A stretch of 64,000 nt of DNA, taken from contig NZ_PKOZ01000001.1 in assembly GCF_002946355.1 (NCBI RefSeq), positions 535,263 to 599,262 on the forward strand, written 5' to 3'. The stretch is from Pradoshia eiseniae (GTDB taxonomy: Bacteria; Bacillota; Bacilli; Bacillales; Pradoshiaceae). The notes beneath the pieces were generated by a model, which made no database searches, was not told the DNA's origin, and saw only the letters and a program-made list of their open reading frames with translations. The position numbers were made by a program, and so were the translations under genes. Below, piece by piece: positions 1-7,516 of this stretch. Within the stretch, counting starts at the first letter, position 1. Every line of letters begins with the position of its first letter.

Positions 1-1
1 C

Positions 2-2524
2 GCGCAGAATGACTGGGCGTACACTTGGAAAGACCTCGACGTGAATAAAAATGGCGAGCAGATCAAGTACACGGTGGTTGAGGATGAGGTAAAAGGCTAT
101 ACGCCAACTATCAGCGAAGCGGAAGGCGGCTACATCATCACCAACACCCATAAGGTTGCGCAGACTAATGTCTCCGTCGAGAAGAAATGGGAAGACCAAG
201 ATAACCAGGACGGCATCCGTCCTGACTCCGTAACAGTGCAGCTTATGGCTGATGGGGAATCCTATGGAGACCCGGTTAAGCTTAACGCGAAGAACGACTG
301 GGCGTACACTTGGAAAGACCTCGACGTGAATAAAAATGGTGAGCAGATCAAGTACACGGTGGTCGAGGATGAGGTAAAAGGCTATACGCCAACTATCAGC
401 GAAGCGGAAGGCGGCTACATCATCACCAACACCCATAAGGTTGCGCAGACTACCGTCTCCGTCGAGAAGAAATGGGATGACCAAGATAACCACGATGAAA
501 AGCGCCCAGACTCCGTAACAGTGCAGCTTCAAGCCAATGGCGAAGCCTTTGGTGAACCAGTTAAGTTAAATGCAGAGAATGAGTGGGCGTACACTTGGAC
601 AAACCTCGACGTGAATAAAAATGGTAAGCGGATCGACTACACCGTGATAGAAGAAGAGGTGGAAGGCTACACCGCAGTTATCACTGGCGATGCGGCTAAC
701 GGCTACACCATCACCAATAACTACGAACGTGGTAGCTTGACGGTGAAAAAAGAGGTCGATTCTGAAGATGATGAGATGAATGTAGAGGGAGCTGAGTTCA
801 CCTTCATCATTACAGGTAAGGATTATAAACAAACTATTACCTTGCCTGCTGGAGAAAGTAAAACACTTACAGCCTTAACACCTGGTGAATATTCCATTGT
901 GGAAATTGATCCAAGTGATGCATACGATGGATATATCCTTAATGGTGTCCATGTGAATGGAAAAGCTGCCAGTAAATCAGAAAACGACTATACTTCTGGT
1001 GTAATAGAAGTTAAGAAAAATAACACTTCTGAAGTCACGTTTGTTAACGTTTATGGGCCTGTAGGTAGCTTAGAAGTGAAGAAAGTTGATTCCAAAGACG
1101 ATACTAAAGTCTTGGAAGGTGCAGAATTCACTCTTACTGACAAAGATGGTAATGAGCAAATCGTAAAAACTGATAAGAATGGATTTGCCGCATTTGATGA
1201 ACTTAAATATGGTGAATACACATTAGTGGAAACGAAAGCTCCTGAAGGTTACCTATTTGGTAAACAAACAGAGTGGAAGGTAACAATCGATAAGGATCAT
1301 AAAGTTGTTGCGAAAACTATCGAAAACATCAAAGAAAACCCTAGCCTTAAAGTCGTTAAAAAAGCCGATAAAGAAGTATACAAAAACGGAGACAAAGTCC
1401 ACTATACTATTACGGTAACCAATGATGGCAACGTGGATTTGGCAGGCATCTCCCTAGAAGGTGTATTCTCCAAAGACGGCAATAGCGATATCGAGCAATT
1501 GACTGCTGTAGGCTATGATGGTCCATTTGATTTGAAGGCAGGTAAATCAGTAGTATTTGATGTCTACTACAAGATTCCTGAAGCTGACAAAGGCGGTACA
1601 ACATATAAGAATGTTGTTGAAGTCAAAGTTAAAGTTGGCGACACTGAAATCATTGACGAAGATGAAGAAATCGTCATTGTGGAAAGTGAACCTAGCCTTA
1701 AAATCGATAAAACAGCCGATAAAGAGGAATACAAAAATGGGGACAAGGTCCACTATACTATTACGGTAACGAATGATGGTAATGTGGATTTAGAAGGTAT
1801 CTCCCTAGAAGGTGTATTCTTGAGAAACGGCGAAAGATATATCGATTTGACTGCTGAGGGTTATGATGGTCCATTTGATTTGGCAGCTGGAGAAACAAGA
1901 ACATTTGATGTTTACTTCGAGATTCCGATGACAGATGTGGCCGGTACAACATATAAGAATATTGCAACAGTCAAAGTTGGCGACAACGACACAGGTATCT
2001 TTGACGAAGATGATGCAATAATCGTTGTTGAAAGTGACCCAGGTCTTACAATCAACAAAACAGCCGACAAAGACGAAGTCGAAGTGGGTGAAACCATCAC
2101 CTACACCATCGATGTCACTAACACAGGCAATACAGCATTGACTGATGTGAAGGTCATCGATGAAATGGTTGGCCTTGATGAAACAATCAGCCAGCTGGAT
2201 GTAGGGGAAACTAAAACATTCACAGTTACCCATGAAGCGACTAGTGATGATATCGGTGAATTAACCAACCTTGCAGTAGCAACTGTAACGATTGATGGGG
2301 AAGAAATCGTCCAAAAAGCTACAGCAACGGTTATTGTCACAGATGTATTAGGAGTGGCTGTTGAGGTGGAAGAGCCAACCACAACCGAAAAGGTAGTGGC
2401 GACTGTGAAGGATATTGTGAATCCAAAAACAGGCGATGATGGATTGAACCTCTTCTTAGCATTAGTTATGTTCATGTTTGCTGGTATCGGTTTATATTAT
2501 ACGAGAACAAAAGATAAACATTAA
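2..2524 (+). CDS. LPXTG-like wall-anchored Cna-B/SpaA/DUF11 repeat surface protein (5' truncated by the window)
   Basis: This is the C-terminal 840 residues of a surface protein. The reading frame is already open at base 2, so the gene begins left of the window. It opens with Cna-B-type repeats of 95 residues (285-bp period; the anchor ctcgacgtgaat recurs at 35, 320 and 605). One or two SpaA-like domains follow (GAEFTL...VETKAPEGY). Then come three DUF11-like repeats (TVTNDGNVDL twice, then DVTNTGNTAL). The C-terminus has the sorting motif NPKTG, a hydrophobic helix and a KDKH tail, so covalent attachment to peptidoglycan by a sortase is expected. Such domains usually form stalks stabilised by isopeptide bonds; adhesion is an inference. 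The Cna-B part is richer in G+C than the rest. An intrinsic terminator follows directly. Confidence 0.9.
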   Translation, partial: AQNDWAYTWKDLDVNKNGEQIKYTVVEDEVKGYTPTISEAEGGYIITNTHKVAQTNVSVEKKWEDQDNQDGIRPDSVTVQLMADGESYGDPVKLNAKNDWAYTWKDLDVNKNGEQIKYTVVEDEVKGYTPTISEAEGGYIITNTHKVAQTTVSVEKKWDDQDNHDEKRPDSVTVQLQANGEAFGEPVKLNAENEWAYTWTNLDVNKNGKRIDYTVIEEEVEGYTAVITGDAANGYTITNNYERGSLTVKKEVDSEDDEMNVEGAEFTFIITGKDYKQTITLPAGESKTLTALTPGEYSIVEIDPSDAYDGYILNGVHVNGKAASKSENDYTSGVIEVKKNNTSEVTFVNVYGPVGSLEVKKVDSKDDTKVLEGAEFTLTDKDGNEQIVKTDKNGFAAFDELKYGEYTLVETKAPEGYLFGKQTEWKVTIDKDHKVVAKTIENIKENPSLKVVKKADKEVYKNGDKVHYTITVTNDGNVDLAGISLEGVFSKDGNSDIEQLTAVGYDGPFDLKAGKSVVFDVYYKIPEADKGGTTYKNVVEVKVKVGDTEIIDEDEEIVIVESEPSLKIDKTADKEEYKNGDKVHYTITVTNDGNVDLEGISLEGVFLRNGERYIDLTAEGYDGPFDLAAGETRTFDVYFEIPMTDVAGTTYKNIATVKVGDNDTGIFDEDDAIIVVESDPGLTINKTADKDEVEVGETITYTIDVTNTGNTALTDVKVIDEMVGLDETISQLDVGETKTFTVTHEATSDDIGELTNLAVATVTIDGEEIVQKATATVIVTDVLGVAVEVEEPTTTEKVVATVKDIVNPKTGDDGLNLFLALVMFMFAGIGLYYTRTKDKH
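65..634 (+). repeat. Tandem 285-bp Cna-B coding repeat
   Basis: Each unit encodes 95 residues. Copies one and two differ at only a few bases over the stretch that can be compared, while the third has diverged (EEEVEGYT instead of EDEVKGYT). Near-identity at the DNA level suggests recent duplication or gene conversion, so copy number may vary between strains. Boundaries given are approximate. Confidence 0.85.
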
Positions 2525-2550
2525 TCGAATGACCAGTAAGCAGTAAAGAA

Positions 2551-2585
2551 AGGATGGCGCCGAATTTAGGCAGCCATCCTTTTCT
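2551..2585 (+). terminator. Intrinsic terminator of the surface protein gene
   Basis: AGGATGGC pairs with GCCATCCT around a 14-base loop, followed by TTTTCTT, starting 27 bases after the stop codon. Confidence 0.85.
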
Positions 2586-2601
2586 TCATATGTAAGCAAA
2601 C

Positions 2602-2625
2602 AAAAAGGCGGAGTCATCTCCGCCT
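2602..2625 (-). terminator. Terminator for the leftward IDEAL-domain gene
   Basis: AGGCGGAG pairs with CTCCGCCT around TCAT. On the minus strand the stem is followed by a run of five T. Confidence 0.8.
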
Positions 2626-2668
2626 AGCGATTAAGTTGAATCCTGCTATTTATATAGATGGGAAAGAA

Positions 2669-2962
2669 TTAGCTGAGCGTATTGCAGTTATTCAAATCTT
2701 GCTTGAAAGATTCGAATAGCTCATCATCCCCAAGAGAGAGGGCTAGGTTCATTAAGTCTAAATAGTCATCAGCTGTTAATTCTGTTTCGTCCATTGTACG
2801 CAAGGCTGTATAATGGAATTTTCTTGTTCTTAGGTTGTAGTAAGGTTTTTCGAAATAAACAGTTGCAATTCCATTGTCCATATCGACTTTGGCAACTGTG
2901 CCCTCAATCATTTCGGTACCCTCTTTTACATAGACTCGGTCACCAACTTTGAATGTTTTCAT
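2669..2962 (-). CDS. IDEAL-domain protein with KOW-like N-terminus
   Basis: A small cytosolic protein of 97 residues from MKTFKVGDRV. The first half (KVGDRVYVKEGTEMIEGTVAKVD) resembles an SH3/KOW-like beta fold. The C-terminal part (YLDLMNLALSLGDDELFESFKQDL) fits the IDEAL motif found in several small Bacillaceae proteins. I chose the ATG at 2962 because an AAAGGATG ribosome site sits about 9 bases before it; an ATG at 2974 in the same frame overlaps that site. It stands alone with its own terminator. The biochemical role is unknown to me; the family is linked to adaptor-like or regulatory proteins. Confidence 0.65.
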   Translation of the reverse strand: MKTFKVGDRVYVKEGTEMIEGTVAKVDMDNGIATVYFEKPYYNLRTRKFHYTALRTMDETELTADDYLDLMNLALSLGDDELFESFKQDLNNCNTLS

Positions 2963-3126
2963 GGTTCTCAACATCCTTTATGTCGAATTTGGTCGAACTT
3001 TATACAATTATATTTACCCTTTTTTTAGCAAATGTAATCTTCTCTGCACACAACTTCTTAAATAGAATATACCTTTTTTTCTGCTTATGTTTAAAAATAC
3101 GAAATGAATTATATTGATATATTAAG

Positions 3127-3335
3127 GTGAGGAGATTAATAGGTTGCTGGATGATGATTGTCTGTAGGGTTCTTTTGTTTGACTGCTCAGGGAAAAAGGG
3201 AAGCATCAGGACGGTGAAGCAGGCTGCTGAAGCAACGGAAGAGAAGGCGGAAACAGGAAGTCGATTTCAGATGTGTCAAAGAAAACGGAAACAGAGAATT
3301 ATAAGAAGATTACCTCAAGAAAAATGGGGAATTAA
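3127..3335 (+). pseudogene. Possible decayed small lipoprotein gene
   Basis: A good ribosome site (AAGGTGAGGAG at 3125) precedes an open stretch whose translation looks like a short hydrophobic leader, then DCSGKKGS, then a charged linker (QAAEATEEKAETG). A different frame continues plausibly as SDVSKKTETENYKKI and stops at TAA 3333-3335, only 7 bases before an intrinsic terminator. This is what a small lipoprotein gene with one indel near 3265 would look like. The leader is poor (Arg inside, Asp just before the Cys), so it may be dead. An untranslated RNA ending at the terminator is the alternative. Confidence is low. Confidence 0.3.
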
Positions 3336-3342
3336 CGCAGAA

Positions 3343-3372
3343 GCAAGGTTAGCACCACTAACCTTGCTTTTT
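3343..3372 (+). terminator. Intrinsic terminator upstream of ktrA
   Basis: GCAAGGTTAG pairs perfectly with CTAACCTTGC around a five-base loop, followed by TTTTT. It ends a transcript coming from about 3120 and separates it from ktrA. Confidence 0.85.
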
Positions 3373-3449
3373 ATATTTCCTGAACTTAAAGATTTTGGAT
3401 GAAATTTATTGTATTTCAATATACTAATGACGAACAGGGAGGGCTGATG

Positions 3450-4112
3450 ATGGGATCGAAAGTACAATATGCAGTCATCGGACTTGGCCGATTTGGCGGC
3501 GCGGTAACGAGAGAGCTATTCAATATGGGACGTGAGGTCTTAGCGATTGATGCCAATGAAGACTTGGTCCGGGAATACTCTGCTTACTCTACGCATGCGA
3601 TGATTGCCAATACGACAGATGAAGCGACGATTAAGGCGCTTGGCATCAAGAACTTCAACTATGTCATCGTTGCGATCGGAGATGATATCCAGGCAAGTAT
3701 CCTCACGACCTTGATATTAAAAGAAATCGGCGTGGAGAATGTATGGGTGAAGGCTCAGAATGAGTATCACCATAAGGTGCTTGAGAAGATTGGGGCTGAC
3801 CGTATCATACACCCGGAGAAGGATATGGGCACGCGTATCGCACAGCATCTCGTCTCCCAGCATGTCATTGATTATATTTCACTAACAGAAGAGCATAGCA
3901 TGATGGAAATTAAGGCGACGGATAAGCTTGCAGGGAAAACGCTGGTTGAGGTTAACATTCGCCAGCGGTACCGCTGCACGGTTGTGGCCATTTGGCGAAA
4001 CGCTGAGTTAATTATGACGCCACTTCCGGGTGAAGTCATCCAAGAGGGGGATATCTTGATGATGATTGGCAAGAAATCAGATCTCACCCAATTTAGCGAA
4101 AAAGAATTATAG
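3450..4112 (+). CDS. ktrA: Potassium uptake regulatory subunit KtrA (RCK/TrkA-N protein)
   Basis: Cytosolic gating ring of the Ktr K+ channel-like transporter; it binds nucleotides and opens the KtrB pore. The N-terminal Rossmann fold shows GLGRFGG at residues 11-17, followed by a TrkA-C domain (residues about 140-220), which in the family can bind c-di-AMP. The stretches WVKAQN and HHKVLEKIGADRIIHPEKDMG match KtrA better than KtrC as I recall them. Length is 220 residues, normal for the family. Of two adjacent ATGs (3447 and 3450), the second is better spaced from GGGAGGG. The pore gene follows after about 15 bases, so the two form an operon. I see no ydaO/c-di-AMP riboswitch in front. Confidence 0.93.
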   Translation: MGSKVQYAVIGLGRFGGAVTRELFNMGREVLAIDANEDLVREYSAYSTHAMIANTTDEATIKALGIKNFNYVIVAIGDDIQASILTTLILKEIGVENVWVKAQNEYHHKVLEKIGADRIIHPEKDMGTRIAQHLVSQHVIDYISLTEEHSMMEIKATDKLAGKTLVEVNIRQRYRCTVVAIWRNAELIMTPLPGEVIQEGDILMMIGKKSDLTQFSEKEL

Positions 4113-4127
4113 CATAGGGGGATGAGG

Positions 4128-5456
4128 ATGAAGCAAAGAAAGCGGAAAATGATCAATCTCACACCCCCTCAAGTTCTGGCGCTGGGGTTTGCGCTCGTTA
4201 TCCTCCTGGGAACCCTGCTTCTTAAGATGCCGATCTCGACCAAGGCGGAAATCACCTGGATGGAGGCGTTCTTCACGGCGGCATCAGCGACGACGGTGAC
4301 TGGGCTTAGCGTGATAGATATAGGGACAACTCTCTCGGTCTTCGGGGAATGCGTGATGATTGTCATGATCCAAATCGGAGGCCTCGGCTTGATGACCTTT
4401 GCCATCTTTACGCTCATCCTGCTTGGGAAGAGGATTGGCCTGAAGGAGAGGCTCCTCATGCAGGAATCATTTAACCAAACCTCTATTGGCGGTGTCATCC
4501 GCCTCGTGAAAATCTTATTCATTTTTACGCTCGCAGTTGAGCTTGCCGGCACTGCCATTCTCTCGCTCAAATGGATTCCGGAATATGGGGCTGTGAGAGG
4601 TTTGTTCTATAGCTTGTTTCATTCGGTTTCGGCCTTTAATAATGCGGGTTTTGCCCTGTTTTCGGATAATTTAATTGGATTTTCGCATGATGGGCTCATC
4701 AATTTGGTCATATCTTTTCTTATTATTACCGGCGGTCTCGGGTTTACTGTATTCGTTGATCTGTCGAATAAGCGGAATTTTAAGAACCTGAAGCTCCATT
4801 CGAAAATCATGCTTATCGGGACATTGGTGCTGAATGTGACAGCGATTCTTTTGTTATTCCTGCTCGAATATTCAAACGAGGCGACGATTGGCTCGCTGCC
4901 GCTTGGAGAGAAGCTGTGGGTGTCATATTTCCAGGGAATTGCTCCGCGTACGGCTGGTTTCAATACAGTTGATATCGCCGATATGACAAACGGATCCCTG
5001 CTTTTGATTATGCTGCTCATGTTTATCGGTGCCGGCAGCGCTTCTACCGGGTCCGGGATTAAGGTAACAACCTTCGTCGTCATCGTCTGGTCTGTTTTGG
5101 GCTATATCCGGGGGCAGAAGAATCCGGCTATGTTTGAACGCAACATTCATCAAACCGTTGTCATCAAATCATTGGCAGTGACCATGATTGGACTTTTCTT
5201 TGTCTTTCTGACAGCGTTCCTGCTGACCATTACCGAGGAGGCACCAATGTCTGTCATCCTCTTTGAGTCATTCTCGGCCTTTGGGACCGTTGGGCTCTCG
5301 ATGGGGTTTACACCTGATTTATCACTGGTTGGGCGGATACTGATTATTATTCTCATGTTCATCGGTCGTATTGGACCTTTGACATTGGCGTTCTCTTTTG
5401 CAAGATCAAAGGAATCGAAAATCCGCTATCCAGAGGAAGATATTTTTATCGGATAA
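4128..5456 (+). CDS. ktrB: Ktr system potassium uptake pore KtrB
   Basis: Integral membrane pore subunit of the KtrAB K+ (Na+-dependent) transporter, about 442 residues with four M1-P-M2 repeats. The four selectivity-filter glycine segments are visible as TVTGL, NNAGF, RTAGFNT and GTVGLS. The intramembrane glycine/serine-rich loop between the third P-loop and its following helix reads GAGSASTGSGIK, and the protein ends with the conserved IRYPEEDIFIG tail. Two in-frame ATGs exist at 4122 and 4128; the AGGGGG site touches the first, so I favour 4128. A terminator follows. Confidence 0.95.
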   Translation: MKQRKRKMINLTPPQVLALGFALVILLGTLLLKMPISTKAEITWMEAFFTAASATTVTGLSVIDIGTTLSVFGECVMIVMIQIGGLGLMTFAIFTLILLGKRIGLKERLLMQESFNQTSIGGVIRLVKILFIFTLAVELAGTAILSLKWIPEYGAVRGLFYSLFHSVSAFNNAGFALFSDNLIGFSHDGLINLVISFLIITGGLGFTVFVDLSNKRNFKNLKLHSKIMLIGTLVLNVTAILLLFLLEYSNEATIGSLPLGEKLWVSYFQGIAPRTAGFNTVDIADMTNGSLLLIMLLMFIGAGSASTGSGIKVTTFVVIVWSVLGYIRGQKNPAMFERNIHQTVVIKSLAVTMIGLFFVFLTAFLLTITEEAPMSVILFESFSAFGTVGLSMGFTPDLSLVGRILIIILMFIGRIGPLTLAFSFARSKESKIRYPEEDIFIG

Positions 5457-5462
5457 CGTTCT

Positions 5463-5493
5463 TCAGCCAAAGCCATTTGCTTGGCTGTTTTTT
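5463..5493 (+). terminator. Terminator of ktrAB
   Basis: CAGCCAAAG pairs with CTTGGCTG (one bulge) followed by TTTTTT. Confidence 0.8.
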
Positions 5494-5507
5494 ATATCGC
5501 TAGAAAT

Positions 5508-5532
5508 GATTAAGAGGAATCTAGAAGGGTAT
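5508..5532 (+). promoter_or_regulatory. Candidate sigma-B promoter of the general-stress protein gene
   Basis: GATTAA (5508-5513), 13 bases, GGGTAT (5527-5532). The sigma-B consensus is GTTTAA-N12-15-GGGTAT, so only one base of the -35 differs. It lies 34 bases before the start codon of a GSP26-like gene, the class of gene normally controlled this way. Confidence 0.65.
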
Positions 5533-5566
5533 CATACCTACAAAAGCTAAGGGAGGAAATAACAGG

Positions 5567-6052
5567 ATGATGAATAACTATAACAAAGAAGAAATTGAAA
5601 AACTGCGTGATTTAATTAAAGATATTGATACAGCTATGCTGACAACGAGCACACCAGAAGGGCTGCTCTCACGCCCGATGATGACACAGGAGGTCGAATT
5701 TGATGGCGACCTCTGGTTCTTCACGATGAAGGATACGGATAAATACCGCGAGATCCTGCATGATAGTGAAGTGAACGTCTCCTATGCAGGCAAATCCTAT
5801 GTCTCTGTCAGCGGGAAAGTAGAAATCGTTGAGGACATGGACAAGAAGCGTGAGTATTGGAATAAAGCGTATGAGAAGATGCTTGATACTTCCTATGATG
5901 ATCCTAATTTAGTTTTGTTGAAGGTGAATGTCAGGTCTGCTGAGTATTGGGAAACGGGCAGCATGACGAAGAATGCGGTTAACCTGTTCAAGAAAATGAC
6001 AGGCAGTGATGAAAAAGATCCTTCTGACATGAATAAAACCATCAAGTTTTAG
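5567..6052 (+). CDS. General stress protein 26-like pyridoxamine 5'-phosphate oxidase-fold protein
   Basis: A 161-residue cytosolic split-barrel flavin-binding protein of the GSP26 group (FMN-binding PNPOx-like fold). Diagnostic parts are the N-terminal helix, DTAMLTTSTPEGLLSRPM (strand 1), DGDLWFFTMKDTDKYREI, and YVSVSGKVEIVEDMDKKREYW. The family binds FMN or FAD and is induced by general stress; the substrate is unknown. The ribosome site GGGAGG is 10 bases before ATG 5567. It is a single gene with a candidate sigma-B promoter and a terminator region behind it. Confidence 0.85.
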   Translation: MMNNYNKEEIEKLRDLIKDIDTAMLTTSTPEGLLSRPMMTQEVEFDGDLWFFTMKDTDKYREILHDSEVNVSYAGKSYVSVSGKVEIVEDMDKKREYWNKAYEKMLDTSYDDPNLVLLKVNVRSAEYWETGSMTKNAVNLFKKMTGSDEKDPSDMNKTIKF

Positions 6053-6107
6053 TAAAGCAAAGGGGCTTGCTCAATTAGGGCAGGCTCCTTATTTAGGCAA
6101 AAAAATC

Positions 6108-6136
6108 CCCTCCTAACCAGCAGGAAGGAGGGTTTT
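6108..6136. terminator. Bidirectional terminator between the stress gene and xylR
   Basis: CCCTCCT pairs with AGGAGGG, flanked by TTTT on the right and by A-rich sequence on the left, so it can serve both convergent genes. Confidence 0.75.
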
Positions 6137-6188
6137 AAGGAATTGAGAGCAGCTGCGATTACTCTTACATGATACTTATCGGTAAATA

Positions 6189-7361
6189 CTAAAAGATATT
6201 TACCTTTTTTTGATGCAGATCCATCGCAAGAAAATGCTCTGCCCCAAAGGCGGCGGCTCCTAATGCGGCCGAATAGACGGATAGATTGGAGAAGCTGATT
6301 TGAAGATCGGTTTGACTGTTCTTTAGGCTTCTTTTCTTTACCGTTGACATGATGGAATCTGTCATCAAGTCCTTTGCCATAGCAAGCCGGTTGCCGATGA
6401 TGATTTTCTCAGGATTGAACGTATTGGCGATATTGGTGATGCCGATGCCGAGAAAGGTTCCAACCTCACAAAATAGCGGTTTCAGATCATGAGCTTCTGG
6501 ATTCATCAAATCCTCCAGGGAAAGATCATTCTGGTCAGGCAGAAGGGATTCGGCCTTCCTAAGCAATGCGCGTTCAGATGCGTATAACTCCCAGCAGCCT
6601 TTATTTCCGCATGGGCAAGGGAGTCCGTCATATTGGATGGACATATGCCCCATTTCACCGGATATCCCGTTAGACCCTTTAAAGAGCTGTCCGTTCAAGA
6701 TAAAGCCGACGCCAATCCCGATGCCGGCACTGACATAGACCATATTGTCACATTCCTGGCCAGCACCGAGGGTTTTCTCCGCATAGGCGCCTGCATTTGC
6801 CTCATTTTCAATGATGACTGGGATAGAGAAAGCGTTCTCGATTTCCTGACGGAGATTCTTATGCTCCCATCCAAGGTTTGGGGCAAGTAAGATATCGCCT
6901 TCGTTATTGACAATACCGGGAATTCCGATGCCGATACCGACAACGCCATAAGGGCTTTCAGGAACGGATTGGTGAAGATCCTGAATCATGGAGATAATCT
7001 TGGCGACAGCAGCGGGATAATCCTTATTTTCGGTTCGTTGTTTTTTCTTGCGGATGATCGCTCCGTCCAAGGTGGCCAGTATGCCGAGTATGTAATTGAC
7101 ACCGACATCAATGCCGATGGTATATCCAGCGCTGTTATTGAATAGAAGCATGACAGGGCGTCTGCCGCCGCTTGATTCTCCGGGGCCTGATTCCAAGCAA
7201 AGATTCTCCTCAATCAGTTCACTCACTAGAGAGGAGATTGTTCCTTTAGTCAGTCCGAGCATTTGGGATAAGTCGGCACGTGAGATTGGCGCCTTATCGC
7301 GGATTGCCTGCAGGATGATTTGTTTATTGTTCAGTTTGACAACTTGCTGATTCCACTTCAT
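6189..7361 (-). CDS. xylR: Xylose repressor XylR (ROK family)
   Basis: Transcriptional repressor of 390 residues. The N-terminal winged helix-turn-helix (residues about 10-65, ISRADLSQMLGLTKGTISSLVSELI) is followed by a ROK sugar-binding domain with the phosphate-loop-like GIDVGVNYI near residue 80. The ROK zinc signature CPCGNKGCWE is also present. In Bacillus, XylR binds an operator in front of xylA and is released by xylose. It is divergent from xylA, and the intergenic region holds a perfect 12-bp inverted repeat. AAGGAGAGG precedes the ATG. Length and context leave little doubt. Confidence 0.95.
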   Translation of the reverse strand: MKWNQQVVKLNNKQIILQAIRDKAPISRADLSQMLGLTKGTISSLVSELIEENLCLESGPGESSGGRRPVMLLFNNSAGYTIGIDVGVNYILGILATLDGAIIRKKKQRTENKDYPAAVAKIISMIQDLHQSVPESPYGVVGIGIGIPGIVNNEGDILLAPNLGWEHKNLRQEIENAFSIPVIIENEANAGAYAEKTLGAGQECDNMVYVSAGIGIGVGFILNGQLFKGSNGISGEMGHMSIQYDGLPCPCGNKGCWELYASERALLRKAESLLPDQNDLSLEDLMNPEAHDLKPLFCEVGTFLGIGITNIANTFNPEKIIIGNRLAMAKDLMTDSIMSTVKKRSLKNSQTDLQISFSNLSVYSAALGAAAFGAEHFLAMDLHQKKVNIF

Positions 7362-7419
7362 TGTTTCCTCTCCTTCGTGTACTCCTATAATTAGTTATAC
7401 CATAAGAATGATTAATTTA

Positions 7420-7454
7420 AAAACTTTGTTTATTCGTTAGACAAACAAAGTTTT
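7420..7454. promoter_or_regulatory. XylR operator (xylO)
   Basis: AAAACTTTGTTT (7420-7431) and AAACAAAGTTTT (7443-7454) form a perfect inverted repeat with an 11-base spacer. It resembles known Bacillus xyl operators, which are built on TTTGTTT/AAACAAA. It covers the -35 of the xylA promoter. Confidence 0.9.
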
Positions 7455-7466
7455 CCATGCTACAAT
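7438..7466 (+). promoter_or_regulatory. xylAB promoter (sigma-A type)
   Basis: TAGACA (7438-7443), 17 bases, TACAAT (7461-7466): one mismatch in each hexamer. The right arm of the operator overlaps the -35, which explains repression by occlusion. Confidence 0.8.
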
Positions 7467-7478
7467 TTTCCTGTAGGT

Positions 7479-7492
7479 TGTAAACGATTACA
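7479..7492 (+). promoter_or_regulatory. cre site (CcpA) downstream of the xylA start point
   Basis: TGTAAACGATTACA fits the cre consensus TGWNANCGNTNWCA at every position. Lying just after the predicted transcription start, it would give catabolite repression by CcpA-HPr(Ser-P). Confidence 0.88.
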
Positions 7493-7516
7493 TAAAGGAC
7501 CGAGGAGGAAGAAAAG

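Noticed and set aside
41-2524. GTG at 41 as the start codon of the surface protein
   Set aside because: The frame is open to base 2 and the preceding codons are part of the Cna-B repeat, so the gene starts before the window.
3120-3170. Resemblance to part of the M-box (ykoK Mg2+ riboswitch): TAAGGTGA ... GCTGGATG ... TTGTC
   Set aside because: Only a fragment of the consensus appears, and the conserved 5' half (GTTAGGTGAGGCTCC and the GCCC/GGG core) is absent upstream, so it is probably chance.
7096-7350. Plus-strand open frames inside xylR, and many similar antisense frames in other genes
   Set aside because: They are shadows of strongly supported genes on the other strand and have no ribosome sites or homology.
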